This document shows positions 1 through 8,108 of a stretch of DNA of 23,672 nucleotides, in pieces. The notes under the pieces were generated by a model, which searched no databases, was not told the origin of the DNA, and saw only the letters and a program-made list of their open reading frames with translations. The position numbers and the translations under genes are program-made. How positions within the stretch are numbered: position 1 is the stretch's first letter; each line of letters starts with the position of its first letter. The DNA comes from an uncultured Enhydrobacter sp. (lineage in GTDB: Bacteria > Pseudomonadota > Gammaproteobacteria > Pseudomonadales > Moraxellaceae), in assembly GCA_946222995.1 (NCBI GenBank), contig CAMIOS010000034.1, forward strand, positions 1 through 23,672, written 5' to 3'.

Positions 1-16
1 CCCCCATTTGGGTTGT

Positions 17-286
17 TTAGGTGGGGGTGACAACTATTCTGACAGTGGGGGCTCTAGTCCAAACTAAATCGTTGGCTTTTATATTATCCTTAATATATTT
101 ACAACGGCTTAAATCCTTGTATTTATCTTTCGCTTTTTGATAATAAACACTCCAATCTGTTGTGTTTTCAACATTTTCTACTCGCCAACCTACCCCTAAA
201 ATATTATTCTCTTTACAATAATTGAAGATTTCACTAACTTTAGCTGTTCCACCTTGTGGGCGAATATGTATTCTAAATAATGCCAT
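17..286 (-). CDS. 89-aa protein of unknown function, probably the N-terminal fragment of a larger gene
   Basis: The start ATG at 286 is chosen because AGGAG lies seven bases upstream; an in-frame start at 343 lacks such a site. The protein begins MALFRIHIRPQGG, contains GVGWRVE at about residues 32-38 and ends near NDLVWTR. This pattern recalls PUA/EVE-like N-terminal domains in uncharacterised proteins and restriction-linked enzymes, where a basic and aromatic opening is followed by a 'GDLV' strand. From memory such proteins run on well past this point, whereas here the reading frame becomes short and low in complexity (APTVRIVVTPT) and stops. The gene therefore looks truncated, possibly by a mobile element end around position 44. 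Function is unknown; the domain resemblance is a weak inference. Confidence 0.5.
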   Translation of the reverse strand: MALFRIHIRPQGGTAKVSEIFNYCKENNILGVGWRVENVENTTDWSVYYQKAKDKYKDLSRCKYIKDNIKANDLVWTRAPTVRIVVTPT

Positions 287-305
287 AATATAACTCCTAA
301 AAAAA

Positions 306-455
306 TTAAAAATTACCTTGTTCATTGTCGTAAATAAAATCACCTGTACCCAATACCTTTTGGGAATTTTTGGCGATAGTGACTTGGGTATTTGGGTTTA
401 TCGGATATTGTGCCGAAGATTTTTGATAATAACTATCACGATATAAAAATATCAC
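306..455 (-). pseudogene. C-terminal remnant of a DnaB-type replicative helicase
   Basis: An open frame of 49 codons ends at a TAA at 306-308. It reads VIFLYRDSYYQ, then TQVTIAKNSQK, then LGTGDFIYDN. This order matches the end of the RecA-like domain of DnaB helicases, where 'ADVIMFIYRDE.Y' is followed by 'EIIIGKQRNGPIG' and a final beta strand. The arginine in the YRD motif and the lysine of the AKN segment are kept. An in-frame TAA lies just upstream and the 400 or so residues of the rest of the helicase are absent. It is best read as a relic of a phage or plasmid replication gene. A GTG start at 455 is possible, but the product would have no ATPase core. Confidence 0.5.
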
Positions 456-483
456 CGAATCGATTTATTTTTCCTTTATTCAG

Positions 484-1152
484 TCACAAATCAGTTATGA
501 AAAAAATGCCTAACCAACAATCATTTTCACTATTTTGCAAATTATCGTCAAAATTGACGGCTTGATATTGCTCAATGGCAGGGGTTTTTAAGTGCGTTGT
601 TATTGCTTGATTGATTTGTTCAAGTATTTCATAGCTGGTATCAGAAGGCACAACCGCACAGGTTAAGACGACTTTTATGTCTGAACTTAGAATAGGTAAT
701 TTTCCCATTATTTGCCCAATAGAGTTATCAAAATTATCGCTTTTAGCAATAGAACTTTGCTGAAAGTACCAATTTTTTGACGTTTTTAAAACATCAATTA
801 AATGCTGAAAGTCAATCCAGATAAAGGCATATTCCGCTAACATTCGCTCAAAAGTTTTTAGTACAGTTACGACCTCACTTGTTTTGCAATATACAATATT
901 ATCAGTTATTGACAGTACATCAGGCTTAATTTCACCTGTATGAATCGCAATCAAAAATTCGGATTCGACTTGCTGTTTATGCTGCATCAAATCTGCTGAA
1001 TCGGTGTCGCTATCCGCTAAAAAGAATGTGATAACCGCCTTGTGATTGGTTTGAGAATTGGCTTGATATAGGTCTAGCCAATAATAAATTTGTCCCTCTT
1101 TATCAGTTTTTGTGAGACTAGAATGGAATTTGATAGGGGGTAAAGTTGTCAT
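484..1152 (-). CDS. 222-aa protein with an FtsZ C-terminal-like domain
   Basis: The N-terminal 105 residues match nothing I recognise and lack the tubulin/FtsZ GTP-binding loop (no GGGTGTG). From about residue 110 the order of segments follows the second domain of FtsZ. IDFQHLIDVLK at 113-123 stands where FtsZ has its T7 loop 'VDFADVRTVM'. IAKSDNFDNSIGQIMGKLPIL matches the 'GEDRAREAA...PLL' helix. IKVVLTCAVVPSDTSYEILEQ matches 'GVLVNITAG.DL.L.E'. The end WLGIFFIT matches 'RVTVVATG'. It may be a partner or regulator of an FtsZ-like filament, or a degenerate homologue. It lies 80 bp downstream of the sirtuin on the same strand, with a weak ribosome site. The FtsZ relation is an inference by eye. 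Confidence 0.45.
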   Translation of the reverse strand: MTTLPPIKFHSSLTKTDKEGQIYYWLDLYQANSQTNHKAVITFFLADSDTDSADLMQHKQQVESEFLIAIHTGEIKPDVLSITDNIVYCKTSEVVTVLKTFERMLAEYAFIWIDFQHLIDVLKTSKNWYFQQSSIAKSDNFDNSIGQIMGKLPILSSDIKVVLTCAVVPSDTSYEILEQINQAITTHLKTPAIEQYQAVNFDDNLQNSENDCWLGIFFITDL

Positions 1153-1232
1153 AGATTCACTTTTTATAGGGATTTTAATTTGAATAGGGGAATTATAAAG
1201 GACAGGCTATAAAAATATTTTATAGGTTGGAA

Positions 1233-2078
1233 TTAGCCATAAGTGTTTAATTGTGCCAAAGCCTCTTTCGCCCCCAAACTTACGCCAAAACAATTCGGCA
1301 AATCAGGCACTTGCGGTTCGCTTGGGTTAATCCGTAACAGGCTTACCGCTTTGCCTTGTCGATACAATGCCGACTCGCCAAACCGCCTGACACTTGGAAT
1401 CGCTGTGCCTGCTCCCATTTCGATAATCGCAAGGTTATCAACCGTTTTTAGCCATTGACTTAACGCAAATTCTTGCTGTGCGGTGCGTTCATCCTGCCAT
1501 TGCCAGTCATTAAACATCAAAATATTGGGGCGGGCGATACTGCCACATAACGCACACTTGGGAAATTCATTGATAAGTAGGCAATTTTCTTCATCGACAA
1601 CAGGGTTAAAGCTCTCGGCAGACCAAATCTCACGATGACAGTTTTGGCTACATTGCAAATGGTGAATTGAGCCGTGACATTCCATGATTTGCGATTCGCT
1701 AAAACCTGCCTTTTGAAACTGCCCATCCACGTTACTGGTAAAAATAAATGCCCTTTTGGGTAATTTTTCCGCCCAGTCTTTTAGCAAGCCAAAGCCGTTA
1801 TGCGGTGTGGTGGTGCGATAAGCGTTTAGCCGTAGCCCATAAAATCCCCATGCCAGTCTAGGGTTGGTGTTAAATAATTCGGGCGTTGCCATATCTACAA
1901 AGCTTTTTTTGAGGTGGCGTAACGGTGGATAAGCCTTCCAAAAGCCCCCACCATTACTGTCGCCCCGAAAATCAGGCAAGCCAGAATCCACGCCCATACC
2001 CGCCCCTGCGGTAATCAGTAACCCGTCTGCTTGTTGCAAAGATTGGGCGAATTGGGTAAGTTTTTCTTGATTAGTCAT
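1233..2078 (-). CDS. SIR2-family NAD-dependent protein deacylase (sirtuin)
   Basis: This 281-aa protein has the full set of sirtuin signatures. GAGMGVDSGLPDFRG at 25-39 is the NAD-binding loop. TSNVDG at 114-119 corresponds to the usual TQN(I/V)D. HG at 135-136 carries the catalytic histidine. A structural zinc site is formed by C143, C147, C175 and C178, and RPNILMF follows it. Sirtuins of this type remove acyl groups from lysines using NAD, releasing nicotinamide; a minority transfer ADP-ribose instead. Length is normal for a single-domain bacterial sirtuin. AGGAA lies just before the ATG. It sits between a broken PP2C phosphatase gene and the FtsZ-like gene, all co-oriented, so they may form one operon concerned with protein modification. 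It is not a CobB with a leader extension, so no gene symbol is given. Confidence 0.9.
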   Translation of the reverse strand: MTNQEKLTQFAQSLQQADGLLITAGAGMGVDSGLPDFRGDSNGGGFWKAYPPLRHLKKSFVDMATPELFNTNPRLAWGFYGLRLNAYRTTTPHNGFGLLKDWAEKLPKRAFIFTSNVDGQFQKAGFSESQIMECHGSIHHLQCSQNCHREIWSAESFNPVVDEENCLLINEFPKCALCGSIARPNILMFNDWQWQDERTAQQEFALSQWLKTVDNLAIIEMGAGTAIPSVRRFGESALYRQGKAVSLLRINPSEPQVPDLPNCFGVSLGAKEALAQLNTYG

Positions 2079-2143
2079 TGGGGTTTCCTAAAGTTGAATT
2101 TTTGCATTGTTCTGCCTATTATTTCTACCTCGCAAATAATTTT

Positions 2144-2968
2144 TTATCCAAGTCGAATAATAATTGCTGTGGCATTATCATAAGCCCTGCCTTTTGACGC
2201 ATAAATTTGCTTGCGTAAAGTTTTAAGCCAAGTTTGCAAATTTGTCTGATGATTAATTATTTGCCATTCATCACACGGCACAAGGTCATGCACCCCATCG
2301 GTACACACCACCAAACAGTCCCCTGCCTGTACACTTATAGTTTGACTGTCATAATTTGGCATAGGATTACTATCAAAATCGCTATCAATGGTTAAACACT
2401 CGGTCAAGACATACAGCGACCCTGCCATTCCTTCGGCATTATAGTCGCTAAAATCAACGGACTTACCTTCGCCTTGGGCTTTTTCATCGAGCAATTCATT
2501 AAGGACATTGTGGTCACGGGTGAGAAATCGCCATTTACCGTCCCGTTGCAAATAAACACGGCTATCACCGATATGCTTAATGGCGACTTGATTTGGTAAA
2601 TTTATCGGGCGATAAAGTAGAGCAAGTGTGGCACTTGCTCCATGATATTTGCGTGGCGAAGTGGCGACTTTTTCATAAATTCGTTCAATATTCATCCTCG
2701 GTTTTTGGGCGTTGGGTTCGTCAAGGTAGGCTTGCCATTCTTCAGCTACGGCTTTTACCACGGCTTGGCTGGCGTATTGAGATAATGTTGATTCTGCGAC
2801 ACCATCAGATACCGCGACACAAAACTCTTAGTCACAAGCGATGACAGACATAATACCTAAGCTTTCTTGATAACAGGCATCAATAAAGAAAAACGCATCT
2901 TGTTGTAGTTCGTTACTGGCGTTACCTTGGAAGGTGATAGCACATAGCTGAGCAGGGAGGGTGGGCAT
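2144..2968 (-). pseudogene. PP2C-type serine/threonine phosphatase gene broken by an in-frame TAA
   Basis: Reading from the ATG at 2968 (AAGGA five bases upstream) gives a 274-residue PP2C phosphatase with one TAA at 2828-2830, codon 47. Catalytic motifs lie on both sides of the stop: QDAFFF with the metal-binding aspartate at D24 before it, and VSDG (D55) just after. Further on come GASATLALL, HIGDSRVYL, CTDGVHDL and DNATAII, all expected for a PP2C. The downstream frame stays open for 227 codons, so the stop is recent, a sequencing error, or read through. A GTG at 2761 could restart translation, but the product would lack both N-terminal metal ligands. PP2C enzymes use Mn/Mg to dephosphorylate Ser/Thr; partners such as kinases are not in the window. 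Confidence 0.85.
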
Positions 2969-3151
2969 AACATTCCTTAGAAAACAGTCTATGGTTTAGT
3001 AAAGTCAGTATAGCGTAAAGGCTAGAAAAATAATTTCTAGGTTATTATAAGTTGTTATGCTCTTAGCGGGTAAATCGCTTAATTATCGCCAAAATAGCGA
3101 CACGGCATACAAAGCACTTACCTGAAAACTAAGAACCTGTATTCACAATGT

Positions 3152-3272
3152 CTTTGCGTTGAAAAATGAGATAAATCGCCCACTTTTTAAGGCAAAAACT
3201 TGGATGATAGTTATTCTATCAGACAAGTTTTTAACGAAGAAAAGCAAGATTTAGCCATTTTTCATGCAAAAG
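3152..3272. repeat. 120-bp imperfect palindrome (MITE-like or hairpin RNA)
   Basis: The left arm (3152-3210) and right arm (3216-3272) are inverted copies around the 5-base centre TTATT. Shared blocks in order are CTTT-GC, GAAAAATG, TAAATC, TTTT, AAAAACTTG and TGATAG; about three quarters of positions match. Weaker inverted similarity may extend outwards: GAACCTGTATTCACAATG at 3133 resembles the complement of the bases around 3315-3334. Such elements are often non-autonomous insertion sequences or dispersed palindromes. Family not identified. Confidence 0.6.
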
Positions 3273-3335
3273 CGAAATTTAATTGGAAAATTTTACAATG
3301 AAATTTAATAGCGTGATGTTGTGAATTGTAAGGTC

Positions 3336-3408
3336 GCATTTAATTGTGCATAAAATCGCATTTAATTGTGCATAATAAAAATAGCGATTTGCATTTAATT
3401 GTGCATAA
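3336..3408. repeat. Three 18-bp direct repeats, possible transposase sites at the phage end
   Basis: GCATTTAATTGTGCATAA occurs exactly at 3336-3353, 3358-3375 and 3391-3408. The starts are 22 and 33 bp apart, close to two and three helical turns. Several phased same-direction sites within the outer 100 bp are typical of Mu, Tn7 and Tn552-type ends. The third copy runs into the palindrome GCATAATTATGC. TG dinucleotides at 3314-3323 offer possible outermost ends. No matching copy is seen elsewhere in the window. Confidence 0.5.
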
Positions 3409-3453
3409 TTATGCAGTATTAAACGCAAGAAATAAACCAGTAAATAACCTCAT

Positions 3454-3479
3454 TTAAACACCCTTTAAATGGGGTTTAA
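3454..3479 (-). terminator. Probable terminator of the tail operon
   Basis: A stem of TTAAAC plus CCC pairs with GGG plus GTTTAA, with one bulged base and a 7-base loop. It begins six bases beyond the tape measure stop codon. The U-tract is poor, so it may be a weak terminator or a protective 3' hairpin. Confidence 0.4.
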
Positions 3480-3484
3480 TTTTA

Positions 3485-6400
3485 TCATCTTGCTTGCCTT
3501 TTAAGTTCGTCCTGTAGCATTTTCATAAATTTTTCAATCGCTCGATCTTCGACCTTTGCTATCTCATCCGCAGTTAACTTGGCGTAATAGGCAATATTGG
3601 GATTGTTACCCGCGGCGCTGCTTGTAGGCGTAGGAGTCGCTGTAGGTGTTGGATCGGGTATGGGGGTAGGCGCAGGTTTGGCTTGGGCAGTTTTTTGTTC
3701 TTGCTGTTTTTGCGCTTGTTGCTCTTGCTGTTTTTTAGCTTCAGCTTGCTTAGTTTGTTCGGCATTGATTTGCTTTTGCAGTTCGATGGCGCGGGTTAGT
3801 TGGGCAATTTCTTCACTATTACCCCGTTTTTGTGCATCATTAAGTTTTTCTTGCAGCTCAGTAAGTTTACGAGTTTGCTCAAGTTTTTGGGCTACTTCGT
3901 CGTTGCCTTTGATACGTGCTAAGTCAGCCTCTAAGTTATCGGCTGTATCTCTAGCAGATTTTGCCATATCATCAAGTTTTTGGCGGGTACTGTCGATTTG
4001 ACGTTTAAGATTATCAAGCGTCTGGCTATCCATCCGCACCATGCCATCGACGTTAGCTTGTTGGGCATGATAAAGAGCTTGTTCGGCATCGGCTAACTCA
4101 TTAACCCCTACATTTGCTCCGCCTAGGGCTTGCGTCATGTTGATGGCACTGTCCCGCATACGGTTAAAGCCATCGATGCTTGCTTTGACATTCTCTTGAG
4201 CTCGTGCAAATCCTGTAAAGAACCCATCCCATGAGCCGCTCATGATGTAGGCTTGTTCAGCAAGCGCCTTATTCATGATTTTAATGCTTTGCTCACCTGT
4301 GATACCCACGTTTTGCAAGCCTTTGCTAATACTGGCAGTGAAGTTATCCACGTAACGAGCAATGCCATCTAAACTAGCTTTTTCAGCTTGCGCTTGCTCT
4401 TCAGCGGCTTGCTTGGCTTTGTCAGCAGCTTCTTTGGCAGCATCGCCTACGTCTTTGTATGATCGTGCGACTTTTTGATTAGATTCTGCCGATTTATCAC
4501 TGGCTTGCGCGTTATCAGTTAATGCTTTGGTTGATTTTTCGATTTCATCTTTAGCAGCCTTGGCGGCATCCGCGCCGCCTGCAATACCAGCCTTAAGGAT
4601 TTTGGTTTGTTCGGCGGTAAGCTGGCTTTTCGTGCCTGTCTCGGCAATGGTTTTTTTAAGTGCTTCAAAGTCAGCTTTGGTTTTAGCTGCTCCGATGGAT
4701 TGTTCAAAGGCTTGTTGTAAGGATGTTTTAAGACTGTCAGCAGACGTGGCTTGCTCTTTGATGGCGGTGATACCTGCTTTGAGCGTTTGCACCATCTCTT
4801 GACCGCCTTTGCTCATCCCTTGATTGGCATCTTCCATACTGATGCCAAGTTTATCAAGGGCGGCGGCTTGTTCTTCAGCGGCGGATTTAGCTTCTTTTTG
4901 TTCTTTGGCGGCTTTTTTGACCGCATCGGCAAGTTGCTTATTGCCCTCAGTAACTTGATTAAGTTTGCCATTAAGTGCCGCTTGTGCTATTTGGTTGTCC
5001 CCTGCGGCGTCTTTAGCCGCATTGTATGCCAAGGCAAGTTTGCGCGTATCGCCATCCGCTAAGTGCGCGATATCGACAAAAGCGGTTAAAGCTTGGTTGG
5101 TTTTGCTGTCAATCCCTGTAGCAAATTCTTCAGCATCTAAGCCCAATGCTTTAAAAGATTCAGATGCTTTATCAAGATCAGTTTTTAAAGCGTCACCCAG
5201 ATTTTGCTTTTCAGCTTCAGCTTTTAGAGCGGCTAATTTGTCTTTTGTGTTATCAACCTCTTTAGATAAATTCTTATAACCTTCTGTATTTTTTTGCCCG
5301 CTTGCCTCCATGTCAGCAAGCTTGTTTTTCAAGCCTTCGAGTATGGCTTCGGTTAATTTGACATCATTCACCAGTTGCAGATTAGACTTTGAATTATTTT
5401 TGGTCGCACCTGTGGCTTTATCATGGGCATCGGTGAGCGTGGTTAGCTTGTCTTTTGTACTATTTAATTGATTTTCAAGGTTTTTATATTCAGCCGAATT
5501 TTCTTGACCGCTATCTTTTAACACAGTCATTTGAACGGTCAAGCTTTTGGCTTGGCTATCAGTTTGTTTGATACTTTCGGCAAGTTGCTCATTGGTTTGC
5601 TGACTTTGTTTAGCCGCTTGGTCGGCTTTGAGATACGCTTCGGCTTTGCCCTCAATGGTTTTGGCATGGGCTTTTTCAGCTTCGGCAAGGCGTTTAGCTG
5701 ATTCTGCCGATGTTTCAAAGTTTTGATTAAATTTATCAAGACCACCTGTTGTTACAATTGAATTAATAGCAGCAGGTATCATGGCTAGATGATCGCCAAG
5801 ACTGCGAGCTAACTCACTATTTTTATAAAGCGATTCACCCAATGCCGTACCGATTGACCAACCTGCGGCAGCGGCAAATAAGCCGTTAAGCGACATCATT
5901 TGCCCAGCCAATGCAGATAACGAACCTGAGATACCCGCCGCTCGAAACGCTTGTAAACGGATCAATACAGATTGAGCTGCATTGCCCATTGCACTCATTG
6001 CCACGTTAAAACGTCCTGCGGCTGCGGTTGCTAGATTAACTGACGTCGCAGCAGTCCCTGCACCCGCACTCACTTCGCCAAAAGCTCTTAATCCCACTGC
6101 ACCTGCTAAGTTCATTGCACTTTGAAAGGCTACCATCTCCACTTGTGCGCCAGCCAATAGCACGCCAATTTGCATTAATACAGGATGCGCTTGGGCAAAT
6201 TCGCCAATACCTTGCGCCAAGCCGCCAACTGCTTTTGCTGCCAATCCTACAACCGGTAATAAATCTTTACCCACGGTTTGCGCCAAGACTGTGATTGCCT
6301 GCTTAGCTCGCTCAATAGACTGAGCAGAGGTACTCGTCTTTGCGTCAAACTCTTTTTGCATTGCCCCAGCCGTGGATGACTTATCTTTGACCGAGTCCAA

Positions 6401-8032
6401 CGCTTTATTATAGCTATCGAGACTACCAACCAATGCATTAACATCATCAACATAATCCTGCCCAAATAGCTTAAACGTAGTAATTGAGCGTTGCTGACTG
6501 TCCATTGATTTAAGCGTTTGTAAAAAGTTTGACAAAGCTTGTTGTGGATTTTTTTGGATATCATCTGCCATTTGATTGGCATTAATACCGATTTTTGACA
6601 ACGTGTTTTTAAAATCATCTGATTGCACATTGGCGGTTTGCAATTTAGTCAAAAGCGCATTGATCGCCGTTGCTGCCACTTCGGGTGGTTTGCCAAGCGA
6701 TATCATCGCCGCTGCCAAAGCCGCCGCTTGCTCACCTGCCAAGCCAAATTGCTTAGCATTGCCGCCAATACGTAGCATCGCATCAACGATTTCTGACTCT
6801 TTAGCCGCTGTGGTATTGCCTAATACGTTGATTGAATCAGCAAGACCACCCACTTGTTCAATGGGTATATCAAAAACGGTGGATAACTTAGCCGCTGCAT
6901 CGCCTGCTGATTCAGCAGACATATCAAATGCCACCGACATTTTTCCCGCCATTTCGGTAAACTGACCAAGTTTTTCAATCGGCACACCCAAACCGCCGCC
7001 CATCGCTGATATTTCGGCGATCGAATCGGTTGTCATGCCCATATCAATTGACATCTGCTGGATTTGATGCGACAGTTTTTCTATCTGTTCTGGCGTGCCA
7101 TCGACCATCTTTTTGACGCCCGACATGGCGGTTTCAAAATCAATCGCTTGCTTAGTAACGTATGTCAAGCCACCAGCCGCTGAAACGACTTTGCCAAATT
7201 CCCCTGCCAAATCTTCAAGGCTTGGCTTTGTTTCGCCCAAGGCTTCTTCAAGTTCCGCGACTTTTGCAGTATGTGCTTGTGTCGCGCGTGCCAGTTCTTC
7301 TTCAGTCAATGTCCCGCTAGCGCGCAATGTTTCATAGGCTTGATTGATTTCTTCGAGTTGCTGGCGCGCCTTATCATCGGTATCAATGCCCAACGCGATT
7401 TTAGCTTTAGCAATTTCGTTGAGGCGCTCCGCTTCACTTGTCAATTCAGCAAGAGATTGTTTAGCGGCTTGGCTTTCTTCTTCAAGCGCTTTTTGTTGAG
7501 CATTTAGATTAGTTGTGGCAAGCCCGACATCGTGCATCGCCGAGCGGGTACGCACAAGGCTTGAGTTTAGGCCTTCATATTGGGTTTTGAGCTGACTTGA
7601 GCGTGTGATACTATTTTGATGGGCAGTATCAAGGTTTTTAAGTTCTTGTAAGGTCGCTTTGTATTCGTCACGTGTGGCTTTGGCTTCTTCTTGTGACATT
7701 TCACTCGAGTTTTTAAGCGATGTTTTTAACGCATCAGCGCGTTCGCGGGCATCGTCCATTTGCTTGGCATAGTCAGCCGTGGCGGCTTGGGCTTGTTGCC
7801 ATGCCGTGTTTGCCTCGGTTGTCGCGGCTTTTAATTCCCGAAATTGAGTAATTAACGCTTGTTTTTGTTCAATTTCGCCAAATTGCTTGGCAAGTTTTGC
7901 CGATTCATCGGTTAAGTGGGTGACATCAAGCCCCGCCTCACTGATAGATTCGGCTAGTTTGTTGATATTGTCAGTGCCTTCTACCCCTGCTTTAATGCGT
8001 AAGGATGCTTCAAAATTTGCGGAATTAGCCAT
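3485..8032 (-). CDS. Phage tail tape measure protein (TP901 type)
   Basis: This 1515-aa protein sets tail length and is ejected with the DNA. Residues 40-270 are long, charged and mostly helical (coiled coil). From about 275 to 560 comes the conserved TP901-type core (FETAMSGVKKM, ISAMGGGLGVP, LAAAMISLGKPPEVAATAIN). Hydrophobic segments near 630-665 and 700-730 could insert into the host membrane. A duplicated helical unit follows: KDSGQENSAEYKNLENQL and EASGQKNTEGYKNLSKEV, each ending in a TKDKL motif. The C-terminal part is again coiled coil, then a Pro/Thr linker at about 1450-1475 and a 39-residue helical tail. At roughly 0.15 nm per residue the tail would be about 220 nm (inference). The gene lies last in the tail cluster, after the tip genes, and starts directly behind a hairpin leader. 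Confidence 0.92.
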   Translation of the reverse strand: MANSANFEASLRIKAGVEGTDNINKLAESISEAGLDVTHLTDESAKLAKQFGEIEQKQALITQFRELKAATTEANTAWQQAQAATADYAKQMDDARERADALKTSLKNSSEMSQEEAKATRDEYKATLQELKNLDTAHQNSITRSSQLKTQYEGLNSSLVRTRSAMHDVGLATTNLNAQQKALEEESQAAKQSLAELTSEAERLNEIAKAKIALGIDTDDKARQQLEEINQAYETLRASGTLTEEELARATQAHTAKVAELEEALGETKPSLEDLAGEFGKVVSAAGGLTYVTKQAIDFETAMSGVKKMVDGTPEQIEKLSHQIQQMSIDMGMTTDSIAEISAMGGGLGVPIEKLGQFTEMAGKMSVAFDMSAESAGDAAAKLSTVFDIPIEQVGGLADSINVLGNTTAAKESEIVDAMLRIGGNAKQFGLAGEQAAALAAAMISLGKPPEVAATAINALLTKLQTANVQSDDFKNTLSKIGINANQMADDIQKNPQQALSNFLQTLKSMDSQQRSITTFKLFGQDYVDDVNALVGSLDSYNKALDSVKDKSSTAGAMQKEFDAKTSTSAQSIERAKQAITVLAQTVGKDLLPVVGLAAKAVGGLAQGIGEFAQAHPVLMQIGVLLAGAQVEMVAFQSAMNLAGAVGLRAFGEVSAGAGTAATSVNLATAAAGRFNVAMSAMGNAAQSVLIRLQAFRAAGISGSLSALAGQMMSLNGLFAAAAGWSIGTALGESLYKNSELARSLGDHLAMIPAAINSIVTTGGLDKFNQNFETSAESAKRLAEAEKAHAKTIEGKAEAYLKADQAAKQSQQTNEQLAESIKQTDSQAKSLTVQMTVLKDSGQENSAEYKNLENQLNSTKDKLTTLTDAHDKATGATKNNSKSNLQLVNDVKLTEAILEGLKNKLADMEASGQKNTEGYKNLSKEVDNTKDKLAALKAEAEKQNLGDALKTDLDKASESFKALGLDAEEFATGIDSKTNQALTAFVDIAHLADGDTRKLALAYNAAKDAAGDNQIAQAALNGKLNQVTEGNKQLADAVKKAAKEQKEAKSAAEEQAAALDKLGISMEDANQGMSKGGQEMVQTLKAGITAIKEQATSADSLKTSLQQAFEQSIGAAKTKADFEALKKTIAETGTKSQLTAEQTKILKAGIAGGADAAKAAKDEIEKSTKALTDNAQASDKSAESNQKVARSYKDVGDAAKEAADKAKQAAEEQAQAEKASLDGIARYVDNFTASISKGLQNVGITGEQSIKIMNKALAEQAYIMSGSWDGFFTGFARAQENVKASIDGFNRMRDSAINMTQALGGANVGVNELADAEQALYHAQQANVDGMVRMDSQTLDNLKRQIDSTRQKLDDMAKSARDTADNLEADLARIKGNDEVAQKLEQTRKLTELQEKLNDAQKRGNSEEIAQLTRAIELQKQINAEQTKQAEAKKQQEQQAQKQQEQKTAQAKPAPTPIPDPTPTATPTPTSSAAGNNPNIAYYAKLTADEIAKVEDRAIEKFMKMLQDELKRQAR

Positions 8033-8059
8033 AAAAAACCCTATTATTCAAATAGGGTT
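8030..8059 (-). promoter_or_regulatory. Hairpin with U-tract abutting the tape measure ATG
   Basis: On the minus strand AACCCTATT and AATAGGGTT form a perfect 9-bp stem with loop TGAAT. A run of U then leads directly into the ATG at 8032. The only Shine-Dalgarno-like bases, AGGG, are inside the 3' arm. The structure looks like an intrinsic terminator that also hides the ribosome site. A near twin precedes the gene at 16045. Confidence 0.65.
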
Positions 8060-8084
8060 AGTTTGATAGATTGAGAGTATAAAA

Positions 8085-8108
8085 GTTAGTTGAAGTCGTT
8101 CAGTAGTT
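8085..8108 (-). promoter_or_regulatory. 24-bp conserved element, copy 1
   Basis: This copy matches the element at 16098-16121 at 20 of 24 positions; the four differences are consecutive, in the middle. On the plus strand the outer parts read GTTAGTTGA and GTTCAGTAGTT. It lies about 55 bp before the tape measure ATG and overlaps the stop codon of the preceding gene. It may be a phage late promoter or operator. Confidence 0.45.

Larger units (their letters stand above)
2969..3484. other. Intergenic region between the PP2C gene and the tape measure gene
   Basis: No coding frame of note is seen in these 516 bp. From left to right they hold an AT-rich stretch without clear features, a 120-bp imperfect palindrome (3152-3272), three 18-bp direct repeats (3336-3408) and a probable terminator of the phage tail operon (3454-3479). 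The probable junction between phage and flanking DNA lies here. Confidence 0.6.

Noticed and set aside
1207..1225. AT-rich palindrome CTATAAAA-ATA-TTTTATAG between the sirtuin and FtsZ-like genes
   Set aside because: The 3-base loop and pure A/T arms make a weak hairpin, and there is no second copy to suggest an operator.
1517..1726. Minus-strand 69-codon frame inside the sirtuin gene
   Set aside because: It lies wholly within the well-supported sirtuin frame and encodes nothing recognisable.
2975..2985. CTTAGAAA near the PP2C start as a further CRISPR-like repeat
   Set aside because: Only eight bases match and there is no palindrome or second unit at a 60-base spacing.
3597..4001. Long plus-strand open frames opposite the tape measure gene
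   Set aside because: They are Ala/Ser/Cys-rich mirror frames of a repetitive, biased coding sequence, with no ribosome sites and no recognisable domains.
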